Positions 53,842 through 61,637 of a stretch of 64,000 nucleotides of DNA are shown here, piece after piece (position 1 is the first letter of the stretch; each line of letters starts with the position of its first letter). The notes beneath the pieces are model-generated. The model had not been told where the DNA came from. It did not search any database and worked only from the letters and a program-made list of their open reading frames with translations. The position numbers were made by a program, and so were the translations under genes. Origin of the DNA: a virus; IMG/VR virus record IMGVR_UViG_3300049440_000308, positions 1 to 64,000 of that record. One strand, written 5' to 3'.

Positions 53842-54876
53842 GTGGTCAATGACGGCGGCCTCGTCCTGCTGGCCCTGGTGCTCATCGTCGTCCCGGGGCT
53901 GTTCGCGGCGCGTGCCGTCTCCCGTCGTGCCCGCGGCGCGCAGGGGCAGCCGCGGGCACGGGGCGGCGGCATCGTCTCCGGCTGGCTCGCCCACCGCCGG
54001 GCGCTGCGCCTCAAGGAGCACGACCGTGAGACCGGGATGCTCCGCGACAAGGCGAAGCACGAGCACCGGCTGCGCGAGCAGGCGGAACGGGACCGCCGTG
54101 CCGCGGACCGCGCCCGCGGCGGCAAGACGGTGCCCGGCGAGGCATGGACGACCGAGGCAACCGACCAGCCCTGGCCGGAATCGCCGTCAGGAGATCGCCC
54201 GGCGGGACGCTGGACTGCGATGCGGCCCCGCTGGATCCGCCTCCGCCCGGAGTCGCCGCCCCCGGGCGCCGGCAGCAGGCCGCCCGGACCGCAAGCCCCC
54301 CCAGGCGGCGGGCCGGGCGGTCCCGCTGCGCCTCCCGCAGGCACCCCGCGGCCGCCTGGTTCACCCGTCACCACTGACGGGCCCGGCGCCCGGCGGCCGC
54401 CCGGCCCCGCCAGAACCCCAGAGCCCCCGGCGCGGGGCGCGAATGACCCCCGCCCTGCGCCGGGCCCGACCGAACCCGACATCCTAGAGGGAGTCATCGT
54501 GACAACCCTGCCCGACACCCCCGGCACCCTGGCAGTCCCCGGCGTCGAGATGATCATCGAAGGGGCGAACGCCCTGCGCCGGTACATGCTGGCCGGCAAC
54601 GCGCTGGCGAAGCTCCGCGGCGTCGCCGGCATCGAGGCGGCAGGCGACTGCCTTGCCGGGACGGTGACCGCCCTGGCGCGGGAGATGTCCGAGCCCGCCC
54701 AGCATTACGGCCACGAGGTGACCGAGCCGCTCGCCATGTCCGCGGTTCACTTCTCCGCCGCCAGCCTTGGCCTGGCGGAAGTCGAGGGCAGGCTCCGCGC
54801 GGTCATCCGGGCCGCGGAGGAACTGCGCGCGTCCGGTGTTCAGGCCCCCCACCACGAGCAGTTCCAGGTGCAGTGA
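53842..54876 (+). CDS. membrane-anchored Pro-rich conjugation protein
   Basis: 344 aa. One N-terminal membrane helix (GLVLLALVLIVVPGLFAARAV), a charged helix (KEHDRETGMLRDKAKHEHRLREQAERDRR), a long Pro/Gly-rich linker (110-215) and a folded C-terminal domain (GVEMIIEGANALRRYMLAGNALAKLRGVAGIEAAGDCLAGTVTALAREMSEPAQHYGHEV...AEVEGRLRAVIRAAEELRASG). Directly before the TraB gene, so probably part of the transfer apparatus. Confidence 0.7.
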   Translation: MVNDGGLVLLALVLIVVPGLFAARAVSRRARGAQGQPRARGGGIVSGWLAHRRALRLKEHDRETGMLRDKAKHEHRLREQAERDRRAADRARGGKTVPGEAWTTEATDQPWPESPSGDRPAGRWTAMRPRWIRLRPESPPPGAGSRPPGPQAPPGGGPGGPAAPPAGTPRPPGSPVTTDGPGARRPPGPARTPEPPARGANDPRPAPGPTEPDILEGVIVTTLPDTPGTLAVPGVEMIIEGANALRRYMLAGNALAKLRGVAGIEAAGDCLAGTVTALAREMSEPAQHYGHEVTEPLAMSAVHFSAASLGLAEVEGRLRAVIRAAEELRASGVQAPHHEQFQVQ

Positions 54877-57020
54877 TGGCCGGCACCGACATCGAGCAGC
54901 GCCCCCGGAACCTGCCCGCCCCCGTCCCGGGCGTGCCGCAGCGCAGGCGCGAGTCCGAGGCGCTGCCCGCGAAGACGCTGCGCGCCGCCCGGCGCAACAA
55001 GGCCGTCTCGGTGCCGCTGTCACTCCCGCTGCCCGCGTGGACCGCCGCCGAGGTCATCCACGCTTACGGCCTGATCCCCGAGGTCGCCATGACGGGCGGC
55101 GTGGCCGCCGGCACCGCGGCGGTCTGGCTGTTCGCCCCGCACAAGTGGAAGGACAGGAACGGCGAGCCCCGGCCGAAAGAGGTCTGGTACGCCCGCGCGA
55201 CAGCCGCGTGCTTCTCCGGGTGGGGGATCACCGCCTTCTTCCTCGGCCCCGTCTCGGCATCGGGGGCACCGCTCGCCGGGGCCCTCGCCGCCCTGTGCGC
55301 CGCCTGGGGCGTCCCCTGGTACCGGCATTACCGGGTCCGCGGCCGCAAGGACCGGGAGCGGCTGCTGCGCGAGTGGCAGGCATGGTGGGACGGCCATTCC
55401 CTCGCCTGGGGGGCAGGCGGCTCGCACGTCATCGAGGCCGAGGAGAAGGGCTCACAGGTCCGCCTCCGGATCCAGCTGATCCGCGGCCGCCAGTCACTGT
55501 CAGTCCTGAAGGGCGCGCTGCACCTCATCGAGTCCGCCGCCGCCGTCGACTCCGGCATGGTCCGCATCGCCGCCGTGAAGGGCGACGCCAGCCAGGCGGA
55601 GGTGTTCGTCAAGCAGGAGAACCCGCTGCAGGACATCGTGGAGTGGGATCCCGCGCTCGCCCCGGCCAGCGTTCACGACCCCGCGTTCCGCGGCCTGTCC
55701 GAGACGGGCCAGCGGGTCATGCTGCCCCAGCGGGTCAGCGCGTTCATTACCGGCAAGACAAGATCAGGCAAGTCGAACAGCCAGCAGGTGCGCATCGCCG
55801 AGTTGTCGGGATGCGCCGACGCCCGCGCGTTCGTCATCGACCTGAAGCAGCGCAACGCCCGCCCCCTGCTGAAGTCCGGCGCGGCCGACTGGGTGATCAC
55901 CGACCCGGACGAGGCCGGCGCCGCGCTGCGGATGCTGCGGGCGGAGATCGCCGCCCGGTCCCGCGAATGGGACACCGGGGAGGAGCAGGGCATGGCAACC
56001 CCGCACGTCCCGGCCCTGTACGCGCTGGTCGACGAGACCAACCCGCTCACGTCGGTAATGGCCGGCGCCGGCGGCGTGGCGCGCGCCCGGGACCTGGGGA
56101 TCGTCGCGTCACAGGGAGCCGGCGTCGAGGTCTACACGGAGGTCGCCACCCAGTACGGGGCGCTGGAGGAGTCCGTGCAGACCGAGCAGACGCGGTCGAA
56201 CCTGCCGCTGCGGGTCTGCTTCGCGGTCGAGAGCCCCGGGCACGGCGTGTTCGCGCTCGGCGACGGCGGCGGCGACGCCTCCAAGCTGGAGGAGAAGGGC
56301 GAGTACCTGATGAAGCTCGGCCCGAAGGCGAGGATGGAGAAGGTCCGCGCCCCGCACATGCCCCACTCGCTGCTCGAGCAGGTCATCGCGGACAACGGCC
56401 GCCGCGTCCGCAAGCCCCGGCTGATCCTGTTCTGCGGGAGCGAGCCGTCCGGCACCGGGAACCTCACCTGGCAGGAGTGGTACGACCAGCGGCACCTGCG
56501 GGTCAACGAGACGTTCCGCGGCATCTCACCCCAGTACCAGGCGGCCGTTGAGGAGTTCGGCGAGCCCGGGGCCCAGGTTCCCGCCGACGCTGAGGGGACC
56601 CCGCTCGTGCGACGGCACCTCGCCCCCGCCGCCCCCCTGCCGGCCGCCGAGAGCGGCGCGGCGGTGTCCGCCCGGATCGCCGCGGACACCGCGGGGCCCG
56701 ACCTGGCGTCCTCCCCCGAGGCGAGGGCGCGGGGCACGGAGATGTACGCGCAGGCTGAGGAGGCGTTCTTCGAGATGATCGCCTCCGCTCCCCCGCAGGG
56801 CATCAGGATGGCTGACCTGATCGAGGCGTCCGGGGTGAGCAGCAGCCAGGCGTACAAGATCCGCGACCGCCTCGCCGAGCGCGGCGCCGTCACCCAGCCG
56901 CAGCGCGGGTACGTCGCCCCGGTCCCCGGCCGGGACGCGGCAGCCGAGTACGCGGCGGTCAGGGCGGGGAACGACGCCCTGGGCAGGAGGGCCGCCCGGA
57001 TCCTCCAGTCAGTCGGATGA
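54876..57020 (+). CDS. traB: TraB/FtsK-type DNA translocase
   Basis: 714 aa. Two N-terminal hydrophobic regions (AMTGGVAAGTAAVWLFA; CFSGWGITAFFLGPVSASG), Walker A GKTRSGKS (293-300), Walker B LYALVDE (Asp387-Glu388), and a C-terminal winged helix (FFEMIASAPPQGIRMADLIEASGVSSSQAYKIRDRLAERGAVT), like FtsK-gamma. In Streptomyces such proteins alone move double-stranded plasmid DNA between mycelia by binding short repeats (TRS) at the clt site; the repeat cluster at 58065-58495 is a candidate. The start shares one base with the preceding stop (TGATG). Confidence 0.92.
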   Translation: MAGTDIEQRPRNLPAPVPGVPQRRRESEALPAKTLRAARRNKAVSVPLSLPLPAWTAAEVIHAYGLIPEVAMTGGVAAGTAAVWLFAPHKWKDRNGEPRPKEVWYARATAACFSGWGITAFFLGPVSASGAPLAGALAALCAAWGVPWYRHYRVRGRKDRERLLREWQAWWDGHSLAWGAGGSHVIEAEEKGSQVRLRIQLIRGRQSLSVLKGALHLIESAAAVDSGMVRIAAVKGDASQAEVFVKQENPLQDIVEWDPALAPASVHDPAFRGLSETGQRVMLPQRVSAFITGKTRSGKSNSQQVRIAELSGCADARAFVIDLKQRNARPLLKSGAADWVITDPDEAGAALRMLRAEIAARSREWDTGEEQGMATPHVPALYALVDETNPLTSVMAGAGGVARARDLGIVASQGAGVEVYTEVATQYGALEESVQTEQTRSNLPLRVCFAVESPGHGVFALGDGGGDASKLEEKGEYLMKLGPKARMEKVRAPHMPHSLLEQVIADNGRRVRKPRLILFCGSEPSGTGNLTWQEWYDQRHLRVNETFRGISPQYQAAVEEFGEPGAQVPADAEGTPLVRRHLAPAAPLPAAESGAAVSARIAADTAGPDLASSPEARARGTEMYAQAEEAFFEMIASAPPQGIRMADLIEASGVSSSQAYKIRDRLAERGAVTQPQRGYVAPVPGRDAAAEYAAVRAGNDALGRRAARILQSVG

Positions 57021-57122
57021 CAGCGGAGGGTGACGACCGTCGGGGATGTTCTCCATCTTCCACGGGGAGCGCGGGCCGGGCCCCGTACGCGCGCAGGCGT
57101 GACGCGCGGGCGCGCGAGGGCC

Positions 57123-57167
57123 GTGGAAAACGAGCCGTGGAATTTCCACGGTGGAAAAGCGTGGAAA
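57123..57167. repeat. GTGGAAA repeat cluster
   Basis: GTGGAAA at 57123, 57151 and 57161, plus the palindrome CCGTGGAATTTCCACGG (57135-57151). A further TTCCACGG occurs near 57058. The cluster lies in the 177-base gap after traB, before a small basic protein gene; likely an operator or part of a transfer locus. Confidence 0.6.
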
Positions 57168-57197
57168 TGCACGCAGGGTAACGAAGGCAGGGGAGTG

Positions 57198-57398
57198 ATG
57201 GCTAGTCACATCGACCCGGGAACGGGCCGGAACAGGCGCGAGGGCGGGAAGCTCCGAGCGAGGGTCAGGCGCGCGCAGGAGGCCCGGCAGGCCGGGGGCA
57301 AGCTCCCGCCGTCCGGCGGCCTCCGCTACAGCGCCGGGCAGCCCGCGGAGAAGCGGGTCACCTGGCGTAAGCGCGAGCGCGTGCGCCGCGGGCGCTGA
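57198..57398 (+). CDS. small basic protein
   Basis: 66 aa from ATG with AGGGGAG close before it. Arg/Lys-rich throughout (REGGKLRARVRRAQEARQAGGKLPPSGGLRYSAGQ, KRVTWRKRERVRRGR), so nucleic-acid binding is likely. Lies right after the GTGGAAA repeats. Confidence 0.6.
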   Translation: MASHIDPGTGRNRREGGKLRARVRRAQEARQAGGKLPPSGGLRYSAGQPAEKRVTWRKRERVRRGR

Positions 57399-57480
57399 CC
57401 TCATGAACGCAGGCGCCCGGTGCTCCCCGGCCCGGGCGCCTGCCCCAATCACCGGAAATGACCCCTGGAGGGACGCCACG

Positions 57481-58476
57481 ATGGACGGCATGCCAAAGCA
57501 CTCAGCCGAAGGTGACCGTTACGCGGCCGCGCCGCGCCGTGATCACCTGTGGGTACTCGTGATCATCGCCGTCTGCGCCCTGCTCGAGGTATGGGCGTCC
57601 TGGCTTGCCATCGGGAGCATGTCCGGCTTCCCGAGGATCGGCGGCGCCAGGGGCCTGCCCACCGACTGGACCCTCGCCGTGACGACCGAGGCGTACTGGG
57701 GGTACGCGCTGTACTCGTGGCTGGCGGCCGCGCCCGGCCCGCGGTCCCGGGCGTTCGCCATGTGGTCGGCGGTCAGCGTGTTCATCCTGAGCCTCACCGG
57801 GCAGGGCGCCGCGCACCTCGTGAAGCCGGGCCAGCAGCCCCCGTCCGTCCTGGTGGTGTTCGTCACCGCCCTGCCGGTGCTCGTGCTCGCGCTCATCGCG
57901 ATCCTGGTGCACCTGCGCCAGGCCGACCGGGAGGTCATCGAGGCACGCACGCGGGCCGCAGAGAAGGCCGCACGGGAAGCCGCGCAACTGCGGGCCGAGG
58001 CCGACGAGAGGACCGCGCTGCGGGCGGAAGTCGATCGCCTGACCGTCGCCCTCGAGGCGGACCTGAGCGCTCAGCGCGAGCAGTTCGCGGGCGAACTGGG
58101 AGACGCGCGGGCCGCTCGCGAGACCGCTCAGCAGGATCTCGAAACCGCTCGCGGCGAGCTCGCCGAAGCGCTCAGGCGAGCGGAAGCGCTCACGGCGAAG
58201 ATGGCCACGGTGAGCGCTCAGAAGAAGCGCTCCAAGGTACCTGCGAGCGCTCGCGCCGGCAGCGGCGAGAGCGACCCGACGAACGAACTGCTAGCGCTCA
58301 TGGAACTGCAGGACACCCCGAAGCTGCTGGGGGTCCGCATGTCCGGTGAGCTGGCACGGAAGATCGGCGTCTCACCGGCGACCGGCCGCCGCCTGCACAA
58401 CAAGCTTGTCGCGAACGGAGCGCTCACCGAGTACGCGCAATCGCTCACGGAACCGCTCGGCGAGCGCTCGCAGTGA
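57481..58476 (+). CDS. Spd-like membrane protein with coiled coil and HTH
   Basis: 331 aa from ATG with GGAGG 9 bases upstream; an earlier in-frame ATG at 57403 lacks one. Four membrane helices (LWVLVIIAVCALLEVWASWLA, TEAYWGYALYSWLAA, FAMWSAVSVFILSLTG, SVLVVFVTALPVLVLALIAIL) in the DUF2637-like layout, then a long coiled coil (165-240) and a C-terminal winged helix (LARKIGVSPATGRRLHNKLVANGALTEY). Plasmid spread proteins of Streptomyces have this make-up. Its last 400 bp are densely filled with NAGCGCTC, out of all proportion to codon needs. Confidence 0.75.
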   Translation: MDGMPKHSAEGDRYAAAPRRDHLWVLVIIAVCALLEVWASWLAIGSMSGFPRIGGARGLPTDWTLAVTTEAYWGYALYSWLAAAPGPRSRAFAMWSAVSVFILSLTGQGAAHLVKPGQQPPSVLVVFVTALPVLVLALIAILVHLRQADREVIEARTRAAEKAAREAAQLRAEADERTALRAEVDRLTVALEADLSAQREQFAGELGDARAARETAQQDLETARGELAEALRRAEALTAKMATVSAQKKRSKVPASARAGSGESDPTNELLALMELQDTPKLLGVRMSGELARKIGVSPATGRRLHNKLVANGALTEYAQSLTEPLGERSQ

Positions 58477-58495
58477 GCGCCGCGGCTGAGCGCTC
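58065..58495. repeat. NAGCGCTC octamer cluster, candidate clt/TRS transfer site
   Basis: AGCGCTC with one leading base occurs ten times: starts at 58065, 58166, 58184, 58212, 58225, 58245, 58292, 58418, 58462 and 58488. Six are the full palindrome GAGCGCTC. The copies sit in all three reading frames and one lies past the stop, so selection is on DNA, not protein. About 0.05 copies of the 7-mer would be expected in this length by base composition. Position after traB fits a clt locus. Confidence 0.75.
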
Positions 58496-58527
58496 AACCC
58501 CCTAACGCAATCGCTCAAGAAGCTAGG

Positions 58528-58559
58528 ACCCGGTACCTCCTGCGGCGGAGGTACCGGGT
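58528..58559. terminator. strong bidirectional terminator
   Basis: ACCCGGTACCTCC and GGAGGTACCGGGT form a perfect 13-bp stem with a 6-base loop, followed by TTCTCGT on the plus strand. It separates the transfer module from the convergent lysin-like gene. Confidence 0.85.
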
Positions 58560-58569
58560 TCTCGTGCTA

Positions 58570-59328
58570 TCAGGCGACGCCGAGGAGGGCGGGCCAGGTG
58601 GCCGCGCCCGCCGCGCCATCGGGGACCAGCCCGTGCACCACCTGAAAGTCCTTCAGCGCGGTAACGGTCGCCGGCCCGGCGTCCCCGTCGACCGTTACCG
58701 GGTGGCCGCGGGCGCACAGGAGCCCCTGCAGCGTCCGTACCGCCTGCGTGTCGGTGCTGCCCTGGGTTACCACGGGGAGTGCCTGCACTGCCGCCTCCTG
58801 CCAGACTGGCGCGGGTGATGGGACCGGGGCGCCGAAGAAGCCGTCGCGGAGCAGCGACTGGTCGAGGATGCGGCCGAGGGCGTTGTCACGCCACTGGGTG
58901 CCGTCCGCGCCGATGCTGAGTTCCCGGCAGGTCCCAGGCCCGCAGATGTGCTCGCCCGTGCCGTAATGGGCGGTCCACAGGCGCACCATGGCGCGGGGGA
59001 TGCCCCGGACGGCGAGCATGGGCAGGATGCCCTCGCGCATCGCGCTGACCGAGGCGTACACGCACGGGCGGGCAGCCCCGTGCACCTTCTGGCGGGCGTA
59101 CCACTGCGGGAAGTCGACAGGGCTGGCGGCGCCGGGCTCGACGTCGAGCGCGTCGGCATCATGGCCGGCGCTCAGCGCGATCGAGAGATGACGGGCGCGG
59201 GGGAACGCGGACACGACGTAGTTGTAGTTGGGCTGGTCGGCGAGGGCGCCGTCGACGTAGCCCGCGACCGCCTGCGGGCCGGCCGGGAACTGGTCGTTGT
59301 AGATCGTGTCGTACATGGTGACCGTCAC
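58570..59328 (-). CDS. DUF1906-like glycoside hydrolase/lysin with peptidoglycan-binding domain
   Basis: 252 aa from a GTG with AAGGAGG 5 bases upstream. N-terminal TIM-barrel-like domain: VAGYVDGALADQPNYN, RHLSIALSAGHDADALDVEPGAASP, PCVYASVSAMREGI, RLWTAHYGTGEHICG, as in Rv2525c-like (DUF1906) and GH25-like lysins. C-terminal PG_binding_1: VRTLQGLLCARGHPVTVDGDAGPATVTALKDFQVVHGLV. No signal peptide. Similar proteins occur in actinophages and on chromosomes; the neighbouring small membrane proteins suggest a lysis or cell-wall passage function. Confidence 0.8.
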   Translation of the reverse strand: MTVTMYDTIYNDQFPAGPQAVAGYVDGALADQPNYNYVVSAFPRARHLSIALSAGHDADALDVEPGAASPVDFPQWYARQKVHGAARPCVYASVSAMREGILPMLAVRGIPRAMVRLWTAHYGTGEHICGPGTCRELSIGADGTQWRDNALGRILDQSLLRDGFFGAPVPSPAPVWQEAAVQALPVVTQGSTDTQAVRTLQGLLCARGHPVTVDGDAGPATVTALKDFQVVHGLVPDGAAGAATWPALLGVA

Positions 59329-59338
59329 GCGCGCCTCC

Positions 59339-59869
59339 TTACCTGCCGTACAGGGCGGTGCAGTTGACCGGGTGGTTGACCGTGGCGATGTACGCGAGGA
59401 ACTGGGCGGCGAGCCTGGCGGTTCTCGCGGCCTGCGCTGCGGTCTCGCCGGGCGACGGCTTGGCGATGAGGCTGATGAAGTCACGCCAGATGGTGTCCTG
59501 GTCTGCCCGGAAGACGTTGCCGCTGGCGCACGAGGTGAGCTGGGAGGCGTGCAGGGCCTGGACGAGGTGGTCGTTGGCGTTCGCCGTGCCGTGGGCTGAG
59601 AGCGCGGTGAGCCCCAGCGCGACGGTGAGGACGATGTCCAGGGCGAAGGACACCGCCAGGGCGATGATGACCTGCCTGCTGCGCCGCCCGAACGCCGAGT
59701 ACTCGCTGAGGCGCCGGGTGATCTCGCCGAGTGCCTCGCTGAGCGCCGAGGCCAGCGCCAGGGCCCGGCTGGCGGTTTCCCCGGCGACGTCGCCTGCCGC
59801 CGCGGTTTTCTCCGCCGCCTCCCCGGCTGTCCGCCTGCCCGGGTCACCCCCGGTCCCGCTGCTGCTCAT
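59339..59869 (-). CDS. single-pass membrane protein
   Basis: 176 aa. N-terminal cytoplasmic helices, then one membrane helix (RQVIIALAVSFALDIVLTVALGLTAL) and an outer domain with two Cys (LTSCASG...NHPVNCTALYG). By position, upstream of the lysin-like gene, it could be a holin-like or anchoring protein; also common on actinomycete chromosomes. Confidence 0.65.
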   Translation of the reverse strand: MSSSGTGGDPGRRTAGEAAEKTAAAGDVAGETASRALALASALSEALGEITRRLSEYSAFGRRSRQVIIALAVSFALDIVLTVALGLTALSAHGTANANDHLVQALHASQLTSCASGNVFRADQDTIWRDFISLIAKPSPGETAAQAARTARLAAQFLAYIATVNHPVNCTALYGR

Positions 59870-60032
59870 CGCGTGCCTCCTGTACCTGCGCTGAGGCGAT
59901 ACTCAGGATGCGCTTCATGTCCGAGACGGTCCTGTTCAGGTCGGCGACGAGCTGCTCCGCCTGCAAGACGAGGTCGTCGATCCGCTTGTCCTTCGCCGCC
60001 AGTTCCCGGGTGCGCCGCTGCTCCTCGGTCAA
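59844..60032 (-). CDS. small coiled-coil protein
   Basis: 62 aa from a TTG overlapping the upstream stop (TTGA). LTEEQRRTRELAAKDKRIDDLVLQAEQLVADLNRTVSDMKRILSIASAQVQEARDE is one helix with heptad spacing. Fits with the membrane proteins of the same cassette. Confidence 0.55.
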   Translation of the reverse strand: MTEEQRRTRELAAKDKRIDDLVLQAEQLVADLNRTVSDMKRILSIASAQVQEARDEQQRDRG

Positions 60033-60367
60033 GGGGCCCGCCTGCCTTCGAGCCGCGCCAGGCTGTCGGTGATCTGGCGAAGCGAGCCGTTGATGAGCTG
60101 CAGGACGGGCAGGACCTGCTGCGACTGGGACTCGATGAGCCGGTCGCGCTGCTCGACGGCCTTGTCCCGCTGGGCTTCCATTTCCGCCCGCATCTTCTGG
60201 GACTGGTCCCACAGGACGGCGGCGTCGCTGGTGCGGATGCTGCCGGTGGTTTCCCGGCGGCGGGAAAGGTAGGCGACGGCCCCGCCGAGGCCGGCGAGCG
60301 CGAACACGACGATCGTGATGAGCGTGGCGATCTCAGGGACGCCGGGGACGGCGGCGGCGAGGATCAC
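60029..60367 (-). CDS. membrane protein with coiled coil
   Basis: 112 aa from a GTG overlapping the upstream stop. Membrane helix VPEIATLITIVVFALAGLGGAVAYL followed by a coiled coil (WDQSQKMRAEMEAQRDKAVEQRDRLIESQSQQVLPVLQLINGSLRQITDSLARL). Holin-like in size and form, no proof. Confidence 0.65.
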   Translation of the reverse strand: MILAAAVPGVPEIATLITIVVFALAGLGGAVAYLSRRRETTGSIRTSDAAVLWDQSQKMRAEMEAQRDKAVEQRDRLIESQSQQVLPVLQLINGSLRQITDSLARLEGRRAP

Positions 60368-60588
60368 GGGGGCGCCGCTGTTACCGGGGCGCACCCGGTG
60401 ATCGGGTCGGCCTGCGGGTCGGGGGGCGGGGGCGCCTGCGTTGCCGGGGGCCCGGCTCCGAGCAGGGCGAGCACGTCGGCGACGTAGACGGCGCTGGTTC
60501 CCTCCCGCTGGCAGCGGGCGAGCTCGGCGATCGCCTGGTCGAGGACCTGGCGGGCGTCGTCCCGGGTTCGCCGGCGGGTGATTGCCAT
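60364..60588 (-). CDS. small hypothetical protein
   Basis: 74 aa from ATG with GGGAGG before it. Helical half (DDARQVLDQAIAELARCQREGTSAVYVADVLALLGAG), Pro-rich tail. First gene of the lysin cassette, whose promoter must lie in the divergent gap with the plus-strand train. Confidence 0.6.
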   Translation of the reverse strand: MAITRRRTRDDARQVLDQAIAELARCQREGTSAVYVADVLALLGAGPPATQAPPPPDPQADPITGCAPVTAAPP

Positions 60589-60639
60589 GCGGCCTCCCTC
60601 GGGGCAGGGGCGTCGTCCTGCGCACAAGGGTACGCGTCT

Positions 60640-60686
60640 TGCACGGGAGGATGCACGGGCAGGTGCACGCGCACGGGGCGTAGGAT
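60640..60686. promoter_or_regulatory. three 12-bp tandem repeats before TAGGAT promoter
   Basis: TGCACG begins at 60640, 60652 and 60664, exactly 12 bp apart; the first two continue GGGAGGA and GGGCAGG. TAGGAT (60681-60686) follows and the plus-strand GTG starts 6 bases later, giving a leaderless message. Probably an operator array serving both divergent units. Confidence 0.6.
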
Positions 60687-60692
60687 TCCCGG

Positions 60693-60965
60693 GTGACCAT
60701 GCCCGCCGCCCCCCAGCCGGCCGCCCCCTTCGACGCAGGCAACCCGCTGCTAGCCGAGCAGCCCGCCCAGCTCGTCACCGCGGTCATGCAGACCCCCGCC
60801 GGGCAGCGGCTCACCCTGACCATCCGCACCCCGTCGGCGACCGTCACCGTGTTCCTGCCCGGGAAGGACGCCAAGGCGTGGGCGGCGAGGCTCACCCAGG
60901 ACGCGGCGTCCATGTCCGCGGCCGGCCTGGTGGTCGCCGGGTCGGTACTGGGCACGCCGGGATGA
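60693..60965 (+). CDS. small hypothetical protein
   Basis: 90 aa. N-terminal Pro/Ala stretch, then strand-strand-helix (LVTAVMQTPAGQRLTLTIRTPSATVTVFLPGKDAKAWAARLTQDAASM). GTG start right after the -10 box. Heads the plus-strand train with ATGA coupling to the next gene. Confidence 0.65.
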   Translation: MTMPAAPQPAAPFDAGNPLLAEQPAQLVTAVMQTPAGQRLTLTIRTPSATVTVFLPGKDAKAWAARLTQDAASMSAAGLVVAGSVLGTPG

Positions 60966-61123
60966 GCGGCTTCCTCGCCCTGGCGGACGACTGGGACCTC
61001 GTGCCGCACCCGGACCTGGTCCGCGCGCAGAGGCCGACCGTCGCGCTGTTCATGACGGCGGCGCTCTGCCTCGGCGTGTTCCCGTCCGCGTCCTACCTCA
61101 CCGGAGAGGCCCGGCTCGGCTAG
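60962..61123 (+). CDS. 53-aa hypothetical protein
   Basis: Starts with ATGA overlap. LADDWDLVPHPDLVRAQRPTVALFMTAALCLGVFPSASYLTG; middle moderately hydrophobic. Ends 4 bases into the convergent gene. Unknown. Confidence 0.6.
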   Translation: MSGFLALADDWDLVPHPDLVRAQRPTVALFMTAALCLGVFPSASYLTGEARLG

Positions 61124-61383
61124 CCGGGCGAACTGTTCGACGTCCCCGCCCCGAACCCCGGGGTGCCGTGCGCAGTCCACGCGGGCTCAGGGGGAGGCGC
61201 GACTGTCCCGTCCGGGGCATATTCCGCGAACCCGTCGGCTACCAGCCATACCGAGTCGCGGGCACTGGCCCAGAACGGCTCGTTCACGCCCACGTTCGGC
61301 AGGCGGCCCGCGAGCAGGCTCCGGGACAGGGGCTGGAGCGCGATCATGAGGCGCTGCGGCAGCGGTTGCAAGGGGAAGCCCAC
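61120..61383 (-). CDS. small hypothetical protein
   Basis: 87 aa from a GTG without an obvious ribosome binding site. FPLQPLPQRLMIALQPLSRSLLAGRLPNVGVNEPFWASARDSVWLVADGFAEYAPDG, a mixed pattern; Pro/Gly-rich end. Its stop overlaps that of the convergent gene, supporting reality. Unknown. Confidence 0.5.
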   Translation of the reverse strand: MGFPLQPLPQRLMIALQPLSRSLLAGRLPNVGVNEPFWASARDSVWLVADGFAEYAPDGTVAPPPEPAWTAHGTPGFGAGTSNSSPG

Positions 61384-61425
61384 CTGATCAGGTTACGCCC
61401 CGTGCGTCACTTCCCGGCGAGTCCC

Positions 61426-61454
61426 TTACCGGCACGGTGGTAGCGTGGTATCAT
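61426..61454 (+). promoter_or_regulatory. promoter for RHH-like gene
   Basis: TTACCG (61426-61431), 17-bp spacer, TATCAT (61449-61454); the ATG follows 6 bases later, so the transcript should be leaderless. Confidence 0.6.
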
Positions 61455-61460
61455 GCCATC

Positions 61461-61637
61461 ATGATGGAATCGCAAGCCATGACCATCCGCGTGCCGGGAG
61501 ACCTGTACGAGCAACTGCGGCGGGCCGCCTTCGAGGCGCGCGTGCCCATGAACGCCCTCATCAACGAGGGCATCGAACTGAGGCTCGCCGAACTGAAAGC
61601 GGCAGCGGCCTCGGAGAACGGGTCAGGCGCGAAATGA
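61461..61637 (+). CDS. ribbon-helix-helix (Arc/HicB-like) protein
   Basis: 58 aa. QAMTIRVPGDLYEQLRRAAFEARVPMNALINEGIELRLAEL is a textbook RHH fold (TIRVP strand, two helices). Probable repressor of its own operon or an antitoxin without visible toxin. ATGA overlap with the next gene. Confidence 0.8.
   Translation: MMESQAMTIRVPGDLYEQLRRAAFEARVPMNALINEGIELRLAELKAAAASENGSGAK

Noticed and set aside
54767-56551. 594-codon plus-strand frame inside traB
   Set aside because: Arg/Gly-rich shadow in another frame of the translocase gene.
59329-59847. N-terminal extension of the lysin-like gene
   Set aside because: Arg/Ser/Pro-rich and in the region of another good gene; the GTG at 59328 has AAGGAGG.
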